Shown here piece after piece: positions 7,047-15,472 of a stretch of DNA of 30,086 bases (position 1 is the first letter of the stretch; each line of letters opens with the position of its first letter). Source of the stretch: JBBPYR01 sp038199755 (GTDB lineage: Bacteria; Chloroflexota; Ktedonobacteria; Ktedonobacterales; Ktedonobacteraceae); contig JBBPYR010000106.1 of the NCBI GenBank assembly GCA_038199755.1, forward strand, positions 1 to 30,086, in the 5' to 3' direction. Position numbers and translations under genes: made by a program. The notes under the pieces are model-generated. The model saw only the letters and a list, made by a program, of their open reading frames with translations, ran no database searches and was not told the origin of the DNA.

Positions 7047-7709
7047 ATGACAAATGCAATCTCGCTCAACGACGTGACAGGTCCACATCAAAAGCAAGTC
7101 GTCTTACAGGCGGGCGCGTCACTCGCAACGGCGCGGGCAGCCATGATTATGCTGCACGGACGCGGTGCAGGACCAGAGGATATTCTCACACTGGTGCCAG
7201 AACTGGTGCAGGAGGGCTTTGCCTTCCTCGCGCCACGAGCTGCCCACAACACATGGTACCCCAATAGCTTTCTGGCACCCATTCCCAGCAACGAACCGTG
7301 GCTCACATCGGCCCTTTCAGTGATCACTTCCCTGCTCGCTCAGGTGCAGGCGGCAGGTATTCCCAAGGAGCGCACGATGCTGCTCGGCTTCTCGCAGGGT
7401 GCCTGCTTATCCCTAGAATTCCTCGCCCGCAACGCTCAACGCTACGGAGGCATCGCAGGTTTGAGCGGTGCGCTGATCGGCCCCGATGGGACACCCCGTG
7501 ACTATGCTGGAAGTTTAGCGGGAACACCCGTTTTCCTCGGCTGTAGCGACATCGACTTTCATATTCCTAAAGAGCGTGTGCTAGAATCCGCCGAAATTTT
7601 GCAGCGTTTAGAGGGAACGGTGACGGCACGTCTCTATCCAGGCATGGGCCACACTATCAATCAAGATGAAATTGACTTCGTACGTGCCATGATGACAAAC
7701 ATAGTATAA
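7047..7709 (+). CDS. mhqD: Phospholipase/carboxylesterase family hydrolase (MhqD-like)
   Basis: This 220-residue alpha/beta hydrolase carries the nucleophile elbow GFSQGACLS (serine near residue 114), an oxyanion-region MLHGRGAGPED (about 32-42), a later aspartate in SDIDFHIP and the histidine in GMGHTI. These fit a Ser-Asp-His triad and the length of the family. AAGGAG overlaps the stop of the dioxygenase gene nine bases before the ATG, so the two are co-transcribed. In the MhqR regulon the equivalent gene, mhqD, encodes such a hydrolase, thought to act on products of quinone or catechol detoxification. The last codons and TAA stop lie within the left arm of a perfect hairpin. Confidence 0.85.
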   Translation: MTNAISLNDVTGPHQKQVVLQAGASLATARAAMIMLHGRGAGPEDILTLVPELVQEGFAFLAPRAAHNTWYPNSFLAPIPSNEPWLTSALSVITSLLAQVQAAGIPKERTMLLGFSQGACLSLEFLARNAQRYGGIAGLSGALIGPDGTPRDYAGSLAGTPVFLGCSDIDFHIPKERVLESAEILQRLEGTVTARLYPGMGHTINQDEIDFVRAMMTNIV

Positions 7710-7768
7710 CGTAAAACGTAGCATAGAGTGTGATATCGTACTCTATGCTACGTTTTACGTTATACTAT
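7701..7768 (+). terminator. Perfect 29-base-pair hairpin at the end of the mhq operon
   Basis: Bases 7701-7729 are exactly complementary to 7740-7768, around a 10-base loop at 7730-7739. The mhqD stop codon at 7707-7709 lies inside the left arm and the right arm ends four bases before the ureF ATG. It is well placed to end the mhq transcript and insulate urease expression. Stem ends are AT-rich rather than followed by a classic U-run. Confidence 0.75.
7761..7766 (+). promoter_or_regulatory. Possible -10 box for a leaderless ureF transcript
   Basis: TATACT lies six bases before the ureF ATG at 7773, and no Shine-Dalgarno precedes that ATG. A -10 box at this distance would start the transcript at or near the ATG, giving a leaderless mRNA. 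No good -35 match was found, and the box lies within the right arm of the hairpin, so this is tentative. Confidence 0.3.
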
Positions 7769-7772
7769 ATCC

Positions 7773-8480
7773 ATGGATATGAACTACCTTGCTATGTTAC
7801 GACTGATGCAACTGGCAGATAGTGCCTTGCCTATCGGCAGCACCGCCCACTCGTTTGGTCTTGAAACGCTGGTCGCCGAAGGACACCTGGAGGTGGCTCA
7901 ACTTGAGGCATTTCTGGGTGAGTACTTGAAAGAGGTGGGGGAGTTTGAGGGTGCTTTCTGTCGTCTAGCCTACCGTCTTGCCTCTATTGAGGAACAAGAT
8001 ACTTTTACAACACAGTGGCTTGCCCTGAACGAGCGGCTCAGTGCTTTCAAAACCGCCCGCGAGAGTCGCACGGCGAGCGCAACCCTGGGGCGACGCCTGC
8101 TGCAACTCGTGGCGAATCTGGAGGATGTCCCACGCTTGCGCCTTGCCTTACAATCCACTAAAGCCGCAGGCAGCGATACCCACTATAGCACCGCTTTTGG
8201 CTTGGTGGGCGGCATCATCGCGGTTAGCGAAACAGCAGCAACTCTGGCGTATTTGCAGCAATCGTTCATGGGCATGGTCTCGGCCTGTCAGCGTCTGATG
8301 CCGCTTGGTCAGAGCCAAGCCAGTTGGCTGATCTGGCATCTTAAGGCCACCCTCTGCACCGTCGCAGAGCGCAGCGAACAGACAGCCAATCAGATAGACA
8401 ATGTGACACTCTATACGCCACTCGTGGACATCAGTAGCATGCGCCATCCCTTCCTGACGACACGCCTATTTATCAGTTAG
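7773..8480 (+). CDS. ureF: Urease accessory protein UreF
   Basis: This 235-residue protein matches UreF, the urease accessory factor that with UreD and UreG forms the complex loading nickel into the apo-enzyme and gating GTP hydrolysis by UreG. The N-terminus LMQLADSALPIGSTAHSFGLE is typical of the family, and the mostly helical body includes the STAFGLVGGI segment near residues 139-148. The start may be ATG 7773 or the in-frame ATG at 7779; neither has a ribosome-binding site. It is the first gene of the urease operon and is 86 bases from the likely ureD start. Putting ureF first is unusual compared with the common ureDABCEFG order. Confidence 0.9.
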   Translation: MDMNYLAMLRLMQLADSALPIGSTAHSFGLETLVAEGHLEVAQLEAFLGEYLKEVGEFEGAFCRLAYRLASIEEQDTFTTQWLALNERLSAFKTARESRTASATLGRRLLQLVANLEDVPRLRLALQSTKAAGSDTHYSTAFGLVGGIIAVSETAATLAYLQQSFMGMVSACQRLMPLGQSQASWLIWHLKATLCTVAERSEQTANQIDNVTLYTPLVDISSMRHPFLTTRLFIS

Positions 8481-8566
8481 GGATTTCGCGAAGCTTGCTA
8501 ACCGTTGGCTGCCTGTCTTACAATGTCCTCAACACGTTCAGCTTAGTATTTTCTATTAGGAGCACG

Positions 8567-9445
8567 GTGGACCCTTCTGCAACCGCGAGTAGACATCAGA
8601 CGCAAGGACGACTACAGCTTCACTTCACACAGAGTGAAGACGGGAGGCGAACCCAATTACATGTACGAGAACAGCAACCACCTTTACAAGTGATACGCGC
8701 ATTTCCGCTCGCAACGGGTGGTGCGCTTGTTCACTTGCACAATATTTCGGGCGGCGTACTCGGTGGCGATCAACTCGTGCTTGACGTTGAGGTAGGGCCA
8801 GCAACCCACGCGCAACTGACCTCTACTAGTGCCACGCGCCTCTATCGCAGCCGTTCCGAGGCAGCCATTGCCAAACAAACAACCACCATCAAGGTGTGCG
8901 AAGATGCCCTCCTTGAGTACCTGCCCGACCCACTGATCCCCTTCGCGGGCTCACGTTACCAGCAACGCACACAGATTGAGCTTGCTGCTGGTGCGGGCCT
9001 CTTCTGGTGGGAAACGATTGCCCCCGGTCGCGTCGCGAAGGGCGAACTATTTGAGTACGCACAACTACTCCTCACACTCCAGATTGCGGCGCAGAGTCGC
9101 CCCATAGCCATTGAAGCCATCAAGCTTGAACCGCACTGTCGCACACTCTCCTCATTGGCGAGGCTGGGTCCCTACTACCACTTTTGTAGCTTCTACGTGT
9201 GTCGCGTAGGTCTAGCAGCAGCCCAATGGTCTCAGCTAGAAAAGGAGCTAGGAGCATTAGCCCAAGAGCTATCTCAACCCGGCGAACTCAGTTGGGGCGT
9301 AAGCACGCTGACAGCTCACGGGCTCGTCATTCGCGCCATCAGCCGTCAGGGGCGAGCAATCCCGCCGGGGCTACTCACATTCTGGCGTGCGGCCAAAAGA
9401 TTTCTTTACCACGAGGAGCCTATCCCGCCGCGCAAAATCTACTAA
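8567..9445 (+). CDS. ureD: Urease accessory protein UreD (UreH)
   Basis: This protein of about 292 residues is UreD, the accessory scaffold that binds apo-urease and channels nickel from UreG. Recognisable segments include the repeated-strand region LVHLHNISGGVLGGDQL, the ATRLYRS stretch and LEYLPDPLIPFAGSRY followed by FWWETIAPGR. The reading frame is open from a TTG at 8495, but the GTG at 8567 has AGGAG four bases upstream and gives an N-terminus that aligns with the family, so I prefer it. It lies 34 bases before ureA. It is expected to be cytoplasmic and to act with UreF and UreG. Confidence 0.88.
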   Translation: MDPSATASRHQTQGRLQLHFTQSEDGRRTQLHVREQQPPLQVIRAFPLATGGALVHLHNISGGVLGGDQLVLDVEVGPATHAQLTSTSATRLYRSRSEAAIAKQTTTIKVCEDALLEYLPDPLIPFAGSRYQQRTQIELAAGAGLFWWETIAPGRVAKGELFEYAQLLLTLQIAAQSRPIAIEAIKLEPHCRTLSSLARLGPYYHFCSFYVCRVGLAAAQWSQLEKELGALAQELSQPGELSWGVSTLTAHGLVIRAISRQGRAIPPGLLTFWRAAKRFLYHEEPIPPRKIY

Positions 9446-9479
9446 ATTCAAACAAGTCCAAACAAAAAGGAGCGTTATC

Positions 9480-9782
9480 GTGAACCTCACACAACGCGAA
9501 CAGGAAAAACTCCTGCTCTTTACCGCCTCCGAACTGGCGCGTAAACGACAGGCACGCGGCCTCAAGCTCAACTACCCGGAAGCCATCGCCATTTTATCCG
9601 CGGAAATCATGGAGGCGGCTCGCGATGGCAAAAGTGTAGCGGAGATCATGATTTTCGGCACCAGCATCTTGAAACGCACAGACGTAATGGAAGGCATCGC
9701 GGAAATGATTCACGAGGTGCAGGTGGAGGCCACCTTCCCTGATGGCACCAAGCTTGTCACCATCCACGATCCCATCCAATAA
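9480..9782 (+). CDS. ureA: Urease subunit gamma
   Basis: This 100-residue protein is the small gamma subunit of urease. It begins NLTQREQEKLLLF and contains the hallmark ARGLKLNYPEAIAIL, then MEAARDGKSVAEIM and VEATFPDGTKLVTIHDPI. The frame extends upstream to 9387 inside the end of ureD, but the GTG at 9480 has AGGAG seven bases before it and gives the standard length, so that start is chosen. Urease splits urea into ammonia and carbamate; the gamma subunit builds the trimeric enzyme with beta and alpha. The beta-subunit gene follows after 31 bases as a separate gene, the usual bacterial three-subunit arrangement. Confidence 0.95.
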   Translation: MNLTQREQEKLLLFTASELARKRQARGLKLNYPEAIAILSAEIMEAARDGKSVAEIMIFGTSILKRTDVMEGIAEMIHEVQVEATFPDGTKLVTIHDPIQ

Positions 9783-9813
9783 GCCAGCAAGCGCAAAGAA
9801 ATGGAGAGAGCCG

Positions 9814-10167
9814 ATGAAACCAGGAGAATATTTGCTTGACGAGACAGCAGGCGACATCGAGGCCAATGCAGGACGCGCCACGATGCAACTAGTCGTGAAG
9901 CACACCGGAGATCGACCAGTACAGGTGGGCAGTCACTATCACTTTTCTGAGGTCAACTCAGCCTTACACTTTGACCGCGAGGCCGCTTACGGCATGCGCC
10001 TCAATATCGCCGCTGGCACCTCGGTCCGTTTTGAGCCAGGAGATGAAAAAGAGGTCAACCTCGTTGCCCTTGCCGGAACCCGCACCGTCTATGGACATAA
10101 CGGACGCGTGAACGGGCAATTGGATAGCGCGAAGTCAGCACAGCAAACAGGAGAGAGCGCATCATGA
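9814..10167 (+). CDS. ureB: Urease subunit beta
   Basis: This 117-residue protein is the beta subunit of urease. It starts MKPGEYLLDETAGDIEANAG and contains the conserved GDRPVQVGSHYHFSEVN and the RLNIAAGTSVRFEPG segments, then VALAGTRTVYGHNGRVNG. The start at 9814 follows GGAGAG; the longer frame from 9742 would overlap ureA and lacks family similarity. The last 15 or so residues beyond GRVNG are a variable tail. Its TGA overlaps the ATG of ureC in an ATGA arrangement, indicating translational coupling and matched subunit production. Confidence 0.95.
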   Translation: MKPGEYLLDETAGDIEANAGRATMQLVVKHTGDRPVQVGSHYHFSEVNSALHFDREAAYGMRLNIAAGTSVRFEPGDEKEVNLVALAGTRTVYGHNGRVNGQLDSAKSAQQTGESAS

Positions 10168-11888
10168 GCTTGCGAATACCACGCCGCACCTATGCCGACC
10201 TGTATGGCCCCACCACAGGCGACCGTGTGCGTCTGGCAGATACCGAACTCATCATAGAGGTAGAAAAAGACTTCACCGTCTATGGAGATGAAATCACCTT
10301 TGGCGGTGGCAAGGTCATCCGCGACGGCATGGGTCAGAGCAGTCGCGCCACCCGCGAAGGGGTCAACGGTGCGCTCGATCTGGTCATCACCAACGCCCTC
10401 ATCATCGACCATTGGGGCATCGTCAAAGGCGATATCGGCATCAAAGATGGTCGCATCGTCAAGGTCGGCAAGGCAGGCAACCCTGACACCATGGCAGGCG
10501 TTGACCCAGAGTTGGTAGTCGGGGCAAGTACCGAGGTCATCGCAGGCGAAAATATGCTGGTGACAGCAGGCGGCATTGACAGTCACATTCACTTTATCGC
10601 CCCGCAACAGATTTACGAGGCGATTTCCAACGGCATCACCACCATGATCGGCGGTGGCACTGGACCGGCCACGGGCACCAACGCCACCACCTGCACCCCC
10701 GGTGCCTGGAACCTAGCACGCATGCTGCAATCGCTCGAAAGCTGGCCTATGAATTTCGGTCTGCTGGGCAAGGGCAACACCTCAACCGCCGAACCGCTCG
10801 CGGAACAGTTACGCGCCGGTGCCTGTGGCCTCAAGCTGCACGAGGACTGGGGAACGACCCCTGCCGCCATCGATACCTGCTTGAAAGTCGCGGACCAGTA
10901 CGATGTGCAGGTCGCCATTCATACCGACACCATCAACGAAGCTGGCTTTGTCGAAGATACCATCGCCGCCATCGCCGGACGCACCATCCATACCTATCAC
11001 ACCGAAGGTGCTGGCGGTGGGCATGCGCCAGATATCATCCGCATCGCCGCGTTCCCCTATATCCTGCCTTCATCCACTAATCCAACCATGCCATTTACCA
11101 AAAACACCATTGCCGAACACCTGGATATGCTGATGGTCTGCCACCATCTCAACCCACAGGTGCCGGAAGATGTGGCCTTCGCCGAGAGCCGTATCCGCCC
11201 CGAAACCATCGCCGCTGAGGACATTCTGCATGATCTGGGCGTCTTCAGCATGATGTCCAGCGACTCGCAGGCAATGGGTCGCATCGGTGAGGTGGTGCTA
11301 CGCACATGGCAAACAGCACATAAGATGAAGGTGCAGCGTGGGCCACTGCCGCAGGACTCCGAGCGCAACGACAATAACCGCGTCAAACGCTACATCGCCA
11401 AGTACACCATCAATCCGGCAATAGCCCATGGTGTAGCACACCAGATTGGCTCGATTGAACCAGGCAAGCTAGCCGACATCGTGATCTGGAACCCGGCATT
11501 CTTTGGTGTCAAGCCCGAAATGATCGTCAAGGGCGGTTTTATCGCCTGGAGTGCCATGGGTGATGCCAACGCGTCCATTCCCACCCCACAGCCCGTGCTC
11601 TACCGTCCCATGTTTGGCTCGTTTGGCGGCGCAGTCGCTGCCACCAGCCTCACTTTTATGTCAAAAGCGGCACTTGAGGCAGAGATACCGGCAAAGCTAG
11701 GCCTGAAAAAGATGGCCGTTGCCGTCGAAAATTGTCGCACAGTGGGCAAGGCCAACATGATCCATAACGATGCCATGCCCAAAATCGAGGTTGACCCAGA
11801 AACCTATGAAGTGCATGCCGATGGCGAACTCCTCACCTGCGAGCCCGCCGAGGTCTTGCCCATGGCCCAACGTTACTTTCTCTTTTAG
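10164..11888 (+). CDS. ureC: Urease subunit alpha (catalytic)
   Basis: This 574-residue protein is the catalytic alpha subunit. All known active-site residues are present, each offset by +7 from the Klebsiella numbering: nickel ligands H141 and H143 (DSHIHF), the carbamylated lysine K224 (CGLKLHEDWG), H253 (AIHTDT), H279 (TYHTEG), D367 (SSDSQA), and the flap residues C326 and H327 (MVCHHL). It should therefore be an active two-nickel urease once loaded by UreD, UreF and UreG. Length is normal (about 570). It overlaps ureB by four bases and is followed 28 bases later by ureG. No urea transporter or regulator of nickel uptake is seen in the window. Confidence 0.98.
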   Translation: MSLRIPRRTYADLYGPTTGDRVRLADTELIIEVEKDFTVYGDEITFGGGKVIRDGMGQSSRATREGVNGALDLVITNALIIDHWGIVKGDIGIKDGRIVKVGKAGNPDTMAGVDPELVVGASTEVIAGENMLVTAGGIDSHIHFIAPQQIYEAISNGITTMIGGGTGPATGTNATTCTPGAWNLARMLQSLESWPMNFGLLGKGNTSTAEPLAEQLRAGACGLKLHEDWGTTPAAIDTCLKVADQYDVQVAIHTDTINEAGFVEDTIAAIAGRTIHTYHTEGAGGGHAPDIIRIAAFPYILPSSTNPTMPFTKNTIAEHLDMLMVCHHLNPQVPEDVAFAESRIRPETIAAEDILHDLGVFSMMSSDSQAMGRIGEVVLRTWQTAHKMKVQRGPLPQDSERNDNNRVKRYIAKYTINPAIAHGVAHQIGSIEPGKLADIVIWNPAFFGVKPEMIVKGGFIAWSAMGDANASIPTPQPVLYRPMFGSFGGAVAATSLTFMSKAALEAEIPAKLGLKKMAVAVENCRTVGKANMIHNDAMPKIEVDPETYEVHADGELLTCEPAEVLPMAQRYFLF

Positions 11889-11916
11889 GAGGGATATCCC
11901 AGAAAGGGGTTGATTG

Positions 11917-12624
11917 ATGACAGAAAACCATACAACACGAGCATTTCGCGTGGGGATCGCTGGTCCCGTGGGCAGCGGCAAAACGGCCCTGGTGGACAGC
12001 CTGAGCAAACGACTCTGGCCAACCTATGATCTAGCGGTCGTCACCAACGATATCTACACCAAGGAAGATGCCGAATTCCTCCTCAGGTCGGGCACGCTAC
12101 CCGAAACCCGCATTCGCGGCGTAGAGACTGGGGGCTGCCCACATGCCGCCATCCGTGAGGACGCCTCAATGAATTTAGAGGCCATCGCCGATCTCGAAGA
12201 AACGCTGCCTAACCTGGAACTCATTTTTGTTGAAAGCGGTGGCGACAACCTCGCCGCCGCCTTCAGCCCAGAGTTGGTTGACGTGTTTATTTACGTGATT
12301 GATGTGTCTGGCGGCGACAAGATACCGCGCAAGGGTGGCCCCGGCATTACGCGCTCGGACCTGCTTGTCATCAACAAGATAGATCTGGCCCCCTATGTTG
12401 GAGCCTCACTAGAAGTGATGGAACGCGACGCACGGCGCATGCGGGGTGAACGCCCGTTTCTCTTCACCAACCTGAAAGATAATACGGGACTCGCCGAGGT
12501 CATTTCGTGGTTGGAGCAACACCTCAAAGCTCCACCAGAGCAACGCCGCGCCATCTTCGATGCCCATGCACCCTACGTGCCGCAGCATGAGCACCATCAC
12601 GAGCATCACGCGCACACGCATTAA
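11917..12624 (+). CDS. ureG: Urease accessory GTPase UreG with His-rich C-terminal tail
   Basis: This 235-residue SIMIBI-class GTPase supplies nickel for urease maturation. It has the P-loop GPVGSGKT (residues 16-23), VVTNDIYTKEDAEFL, the nickel-binding GGCPH (C74, H76), FVESGGDNLAAAF and the guanine-specificity motif NKID. The start chosen is ATG 11917 after AAAGGGG; an in-frame TTG three bases upstream is possible. The C-terminus is unusual: eight of the last twelve residues are histidine. Many UreG proteins lack this or have an N-terminal His-rich region. No ureE gene, the normal nickel-storing metallochaperone, is found in the operon, so the tail may take over nickel binding; that is inference. 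Confidence 0.96.
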   Translation: MTENHTTRAFRVGIAGPVGSGKTALVDSLSKRLWPTYDLAVVTNDIYTKEDAEFLLRSGTLPETRIRGVETGGCPHAAIREDASMNLEAIADLEETLPNLELIFVESGGDNLAAAFSPELVDVFIYVIDVSGGDKIPRKGGPGITRSDLLVINKIDLAPYVGASLEVMERDARRMRGERPFLFTNLKDNTGLAEVISWLEQHLKAPPEQRRAIFDAHAPYVPQHEHHHEHHAHTH

Positions 12625-12644
12625 TGCCATACACCTGCGCCTAT

Positions 12645-12696
12645 TACCTTCGATTTTCAAAGAGGCAAGTACTTGCCTCTTTGAAAATCGAAGGTA
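12645..12696. terminator. Perfect 52-base palindrome after ureG
   Basis: Bases 12645-12670 and 12671-12696 are exact complements with no loop between them. It begins 20 bases past the ureG stop codon and separates the urease operon from the LuxR-type regulator on the same strand. AT-rich stretches lie within the arms rather than after them. It is one of four such gene-end hairpins in the window. Confidence 0.7.
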
Positions 12697-12732
12697 GCAA
12701 CGCTCATCTCCCAACACATGTGATATACTAAC

Positions 12733-12747
12733 CTGTAATAGTTACAG
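12733..12747 (+). promoter_or_regulatory. Dyad upstream of the LuxR-type regulator
   Basis: CTGTAA-TAG-TTACAG is a perfect 6-base dyad with a 3-base centre, just downstream of a TATACT at 12724-12729 that could serve as a -10 box. It lies about 55 bases before the Shine-Dalgarno of the regulator gene. It may be an operator, possibly for the regulator itself; no -35 box is clear. Confidence 0.4.
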
Positions 12748-12910
12748 TTCCTCACTATGCCCCTGATGCTTGTAGGAAAAACACAAGAAGGAGCAACCCA
12801 CTATCCAAGACAATAACATCGCGTTACGAAGCGGACAGGCACGCCGTGATCCACTACTCGCATCTCATCTCACTGCTCCACTCACCCCACTGATTGGCCG
12901 AAAACGTGAA

Positions 12911-15457
12911 GTGAGGGCGGTGTGTCACCTCTTGCAACGTCCAGAGGTGCGTTTCGTGACGCTTACTGGTCCCGGCGGTGTTGGCAAAACACGTGTAGGC
13001 TGGGCTGTCGCTGGCGAGTTACTCGAACACTTTGCGCATGGCATCTGTTTTGTTTCCCTGGCCCCGGTCAGCGATCCCCAACTGGTCATTGTGACTATCG
13101 CCCAGACGTTAGGGCTCTGGGAAGCCGGAGACCGTCCCCTGCATGAACAACTACGAGTCTATTTGCGTGACCAGCACCTGCTGCTACTGCTCGACAACTT
13201 CGAGCAGGTGCTCGCGGCAGCCCCACAATTGACTGACTTGTTGGCATCCTGTCCTCAGCTGCATATCCTGGTAACCAGTCGGGCCGCCTTACGCATTCAG
13301 GGTGAATACGAGTTTATGGTCTCTCCGCTGGCCGTGCCCGATCTCAAGCAGCTACCCACGAACGAGGAGCTGGCGCAGATAGCGACGGTGAGCCTCTTCT
13401 TGCAGAGGGCACAAGCCGTTCAGTCCGACTTCCAGTTGACCACGGCCAATGCCCGCACCATTGCAGCTATCTGTGCCCGTCTTGAAGGCTTGCCTTTGGC
13501 CGTCGAATTGGCCGCAGCTCGCATCAAACTGCTTCCTCCTCAGGCTCTACTCAAACGCCTCAAGCATCGGCTACAGGTGTTGGCTGGGGGGAAACAAGAC
13601 CTGCCAGCACGTCAGCAAACGTTGCACAATACCTTGCAATGGAGCTATGACCTCCTCAATTCCTTGGAGCAGCGTCTCTTCCGTTTGCTCTCAATCTTTG
13701 TTGGCGGTTGCCTTTTACAGGCCGCAGAAGCGGTCACACAAACAGTCGACGCCGCACACGTTACAGACACGACAGGCAACGATCAGGCGATAGATGTGTT
13801 AGGTGGGGTAGTCTCCCTACTCGACAAGAGCTTGTTGCAACAAACAGAGATCGAGACCGAGGAGCCGCGCGTACTTATGCTCGAGACGATCCGCGAGTTT
13901 GGTCTCGCATGCCTGCAAGAGCAAGGAGAGTTGGAGGTCACACGGCGGGCGCACGCCACCTACTATCTGCAATTGGCGGAGGAGGCAGCAAGGTATCAGT
14001 TTAGCACCGAGGCTGGCCCCTGGTTCGATCTCTTGGAGCGCGAGCAGGAGAATGTGCGTGCCGCCCTGCAATGGGCCTTGGAATGTCAGGAAGAGGGGGA
14101 GAACGGCGTTGAAACTGCCGTGCGCTGGGGCTGGGCACTGTGGAGGTTTTGGAGTGTGCGTGGGCGTCTCCATGAAGGGCGCACCTTCCTTGAGCGAGTC
14201 ATCGTAGCCTCCGAGAAGAGTGGAGCATCAGTGCGGGCGAAGGCCCTTTCTGCTACCACTCTCATCGCTTCCTATCAAGGTGATTATGCCAGAGCAGAGC
14301 AACTCTGTGCTGAAGCACTCACCCTGTTCCAACAACAGACAGATCAGCAAGGGATCGTCTATATCCAAGCTGTACAGATAGGCGTCGCTTTGCATCGTCG
14401 TCAGTCTGCGTACATACATACCTTGGCAGAGGAAGCTCTTGCTCTGCTCAAAAAGGATAGCGATCCCTGGTGGAGCGCGTACTTCCTCATCGTCCTGGCG
14501 CGGGCAGCCTCTTTCCAGCAGGAGTATGCGCGTGCCGCTCAACTCTTTGAGGAGAGCCTGACACTTCTGAGAACGCTGGGCTACCCAGGAGATGTCGCTT
14601 GGCCATTGCTCTATATGGCACACGATCTCATTATCCAGGGCAAGCATACACAGGCACGTCCTCTGTTAGAGGAGGGTCTGGCTCTGTGTCGCAAGGCCGA
14701 TAGCAAGGGTGGATTGGCCTACGCACTCAGTCTCCTCGGGCAGGTGGCCCTTGAGCAAGGAGACGTGAGCAGTGCCAGTGAATACTTTACCGAGAGCCTG
14801 CGGCTTAACCAAGAGGTGGGACATCGGCAGAGCATTTCCCGCTCATTCTTCTTCCTTGCAAGCGTGCTCGCGTTGCAAGGGGATGACATCCACGCCCGTC
14901 CCCTTTACGAGGAGGGACTGACCATCGCTATCATGTTGGAGCATCTTGGATTAATAGCCTCGTGTCTGGAAGGGTTAGCCGCTGTAGCTGCGCTGGAACA
15001 GCCAGCCTGGGCTGCACGCCTGTGGGGAGCGGCCCAAACCATACATCAGGGTCGCAGCACATCATTGCCCCAGGGGATGCATATCCGTAATGAGCAGGCA
15101 CAGACCGCTGCACGCAGCGGTCTGGGCGAAACAGCATTTACTGCCGCATGGGAGGAGGGACAAACGCTGTCGCCGCAACAGGCCTTGGCAGCACAGAAGC
15201 CAGTTGCCGTATCCAGGCAGGTGGTCAAGGAACCCGCAACCATGGCGGTAAAAACGCGTTTTCCCAACCAATTGACGCGCCGCGAGGCCGAGGTATTGCG
15301 TCTGGTAGCAGAAGGGTTGACCGATGCTCAAGTGGCGCAAAAGCTCGTTCTCAGCTCTGGTACCGTCAGCTGGTATGTACGCTCTATTTGCAGCAAGCTA
15401 GGCGTCTCCTCACGAACCGCCGCCACCCGCGCTGCTATCGAGCAGCATCTCCTCTAG
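12911..15457 (+). CDS. LuxR-family regulator with NB-ARC-type ATPase and TPR repeats
   Basis: This protein of 848 or more residues joins a signal-integrating ATPase to a DNA-binding domain. The P-loop is GPGGVGKT (G20-T27) and the Walker B LLLLLDN has D95; LVTSRAALR follows. The middle (about residues 330-720) is helical with tetratricopeptide-like repeats such as DYARAEQLCAEALTLF, EYARAAQLFEESLTLL and ALEQGDVSSASEYF. The C-terminus has a LuxR helix-turn-helix, LTRREAEVLRLVAEGLTDAQ, near residues 787-806. Translation probably starts earlier: the frame is open back to 12776 and encodes PLTPLIGRKREV, which homologues carry, but it has no ATG, GTG or TTG. AAGGAG at 12788-12793 precedes an ATC at 12803. 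It may control the cassette starting at 15625; the ligand is unknown. Confidence 0.85.
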   Translation: MRAVCHLLQRPEVRFVTLTGPGGVGKTRVGWAVAGELLEHFAHGICFVSLAPVSDPQLVIVTIAQTLGLWEAGDRPLHEQLRVYLRDQHLLLLLDNFEQVLAAAPQLTDLLASCPQLHILVTSRAALRIQGEYEFMVSPLAVPDLKQLPTNEELAQIATVSLFLQRAQAVQSDFQLTTANARTIAAICARLEGLPLAVELAAARIKLLPPQALLKRLKHRLQVLAGGKQDLPARQQTLHNTLQWSYDLLNSLEQRLFRLLSIFVGGCLLQAAEAVTQTVDAAHVTDTTGNDQAIDVLGGVVSLLDKSLLQQTEIETEEPRVLMLETIREFGLACLQEQGELEVTRRAHATYYLQLAEEAARYQFSTEAGPWFDLLEREQENVRAALQWALECQEEGENGVETAVRWGWALWRFWSVRGRLHEGRTFLERVIVASEKSGASVRAKALSATTLIASYQGDYARAEQLCAEALTLFQQQTDQQGIVYIQAVQIGVALHRRQSAYIHTLAEEALALLKKDSDPWWSAYFLIVLARAASFQQEYARAAQLFEESLTLLRTLGYPGDVAWPLLYMAHDLIIQGKHTQARPLLEEGLALCRKADSKGGLAYALSLLGQVALEQGDVSSASEYFTESLRLNQEVGHRQSISRSFFFLASVLALQGDDIHARPLYEEGLTIAIMLEHLGLIASCLEGLAAVAALEQPAWAARLWGAAQTIHQGRSTSLPQGMHIRNEQAQTAARSGLGETAFTAAWEEGQTLSPQQALAAQKPVAVSRQVVKEPATMAVKTRFPNQLTRREAEVLRLVAEGLTDAQVAQKLVLSSGTVSWYVRSICSKLGVSSRTAATRAAIEQHLL

Positions 15458-15472
15458 CACCTCACTGCTCTT

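Noticed and set aside
10089..10607. A 172-codon minus-strand frame opposite ureB and ureC
   Set aside because: Antisense shadow of a strongly conserved gene; composition is skewed to Asp and Ala, as expected from the reverse of the ureC codons.
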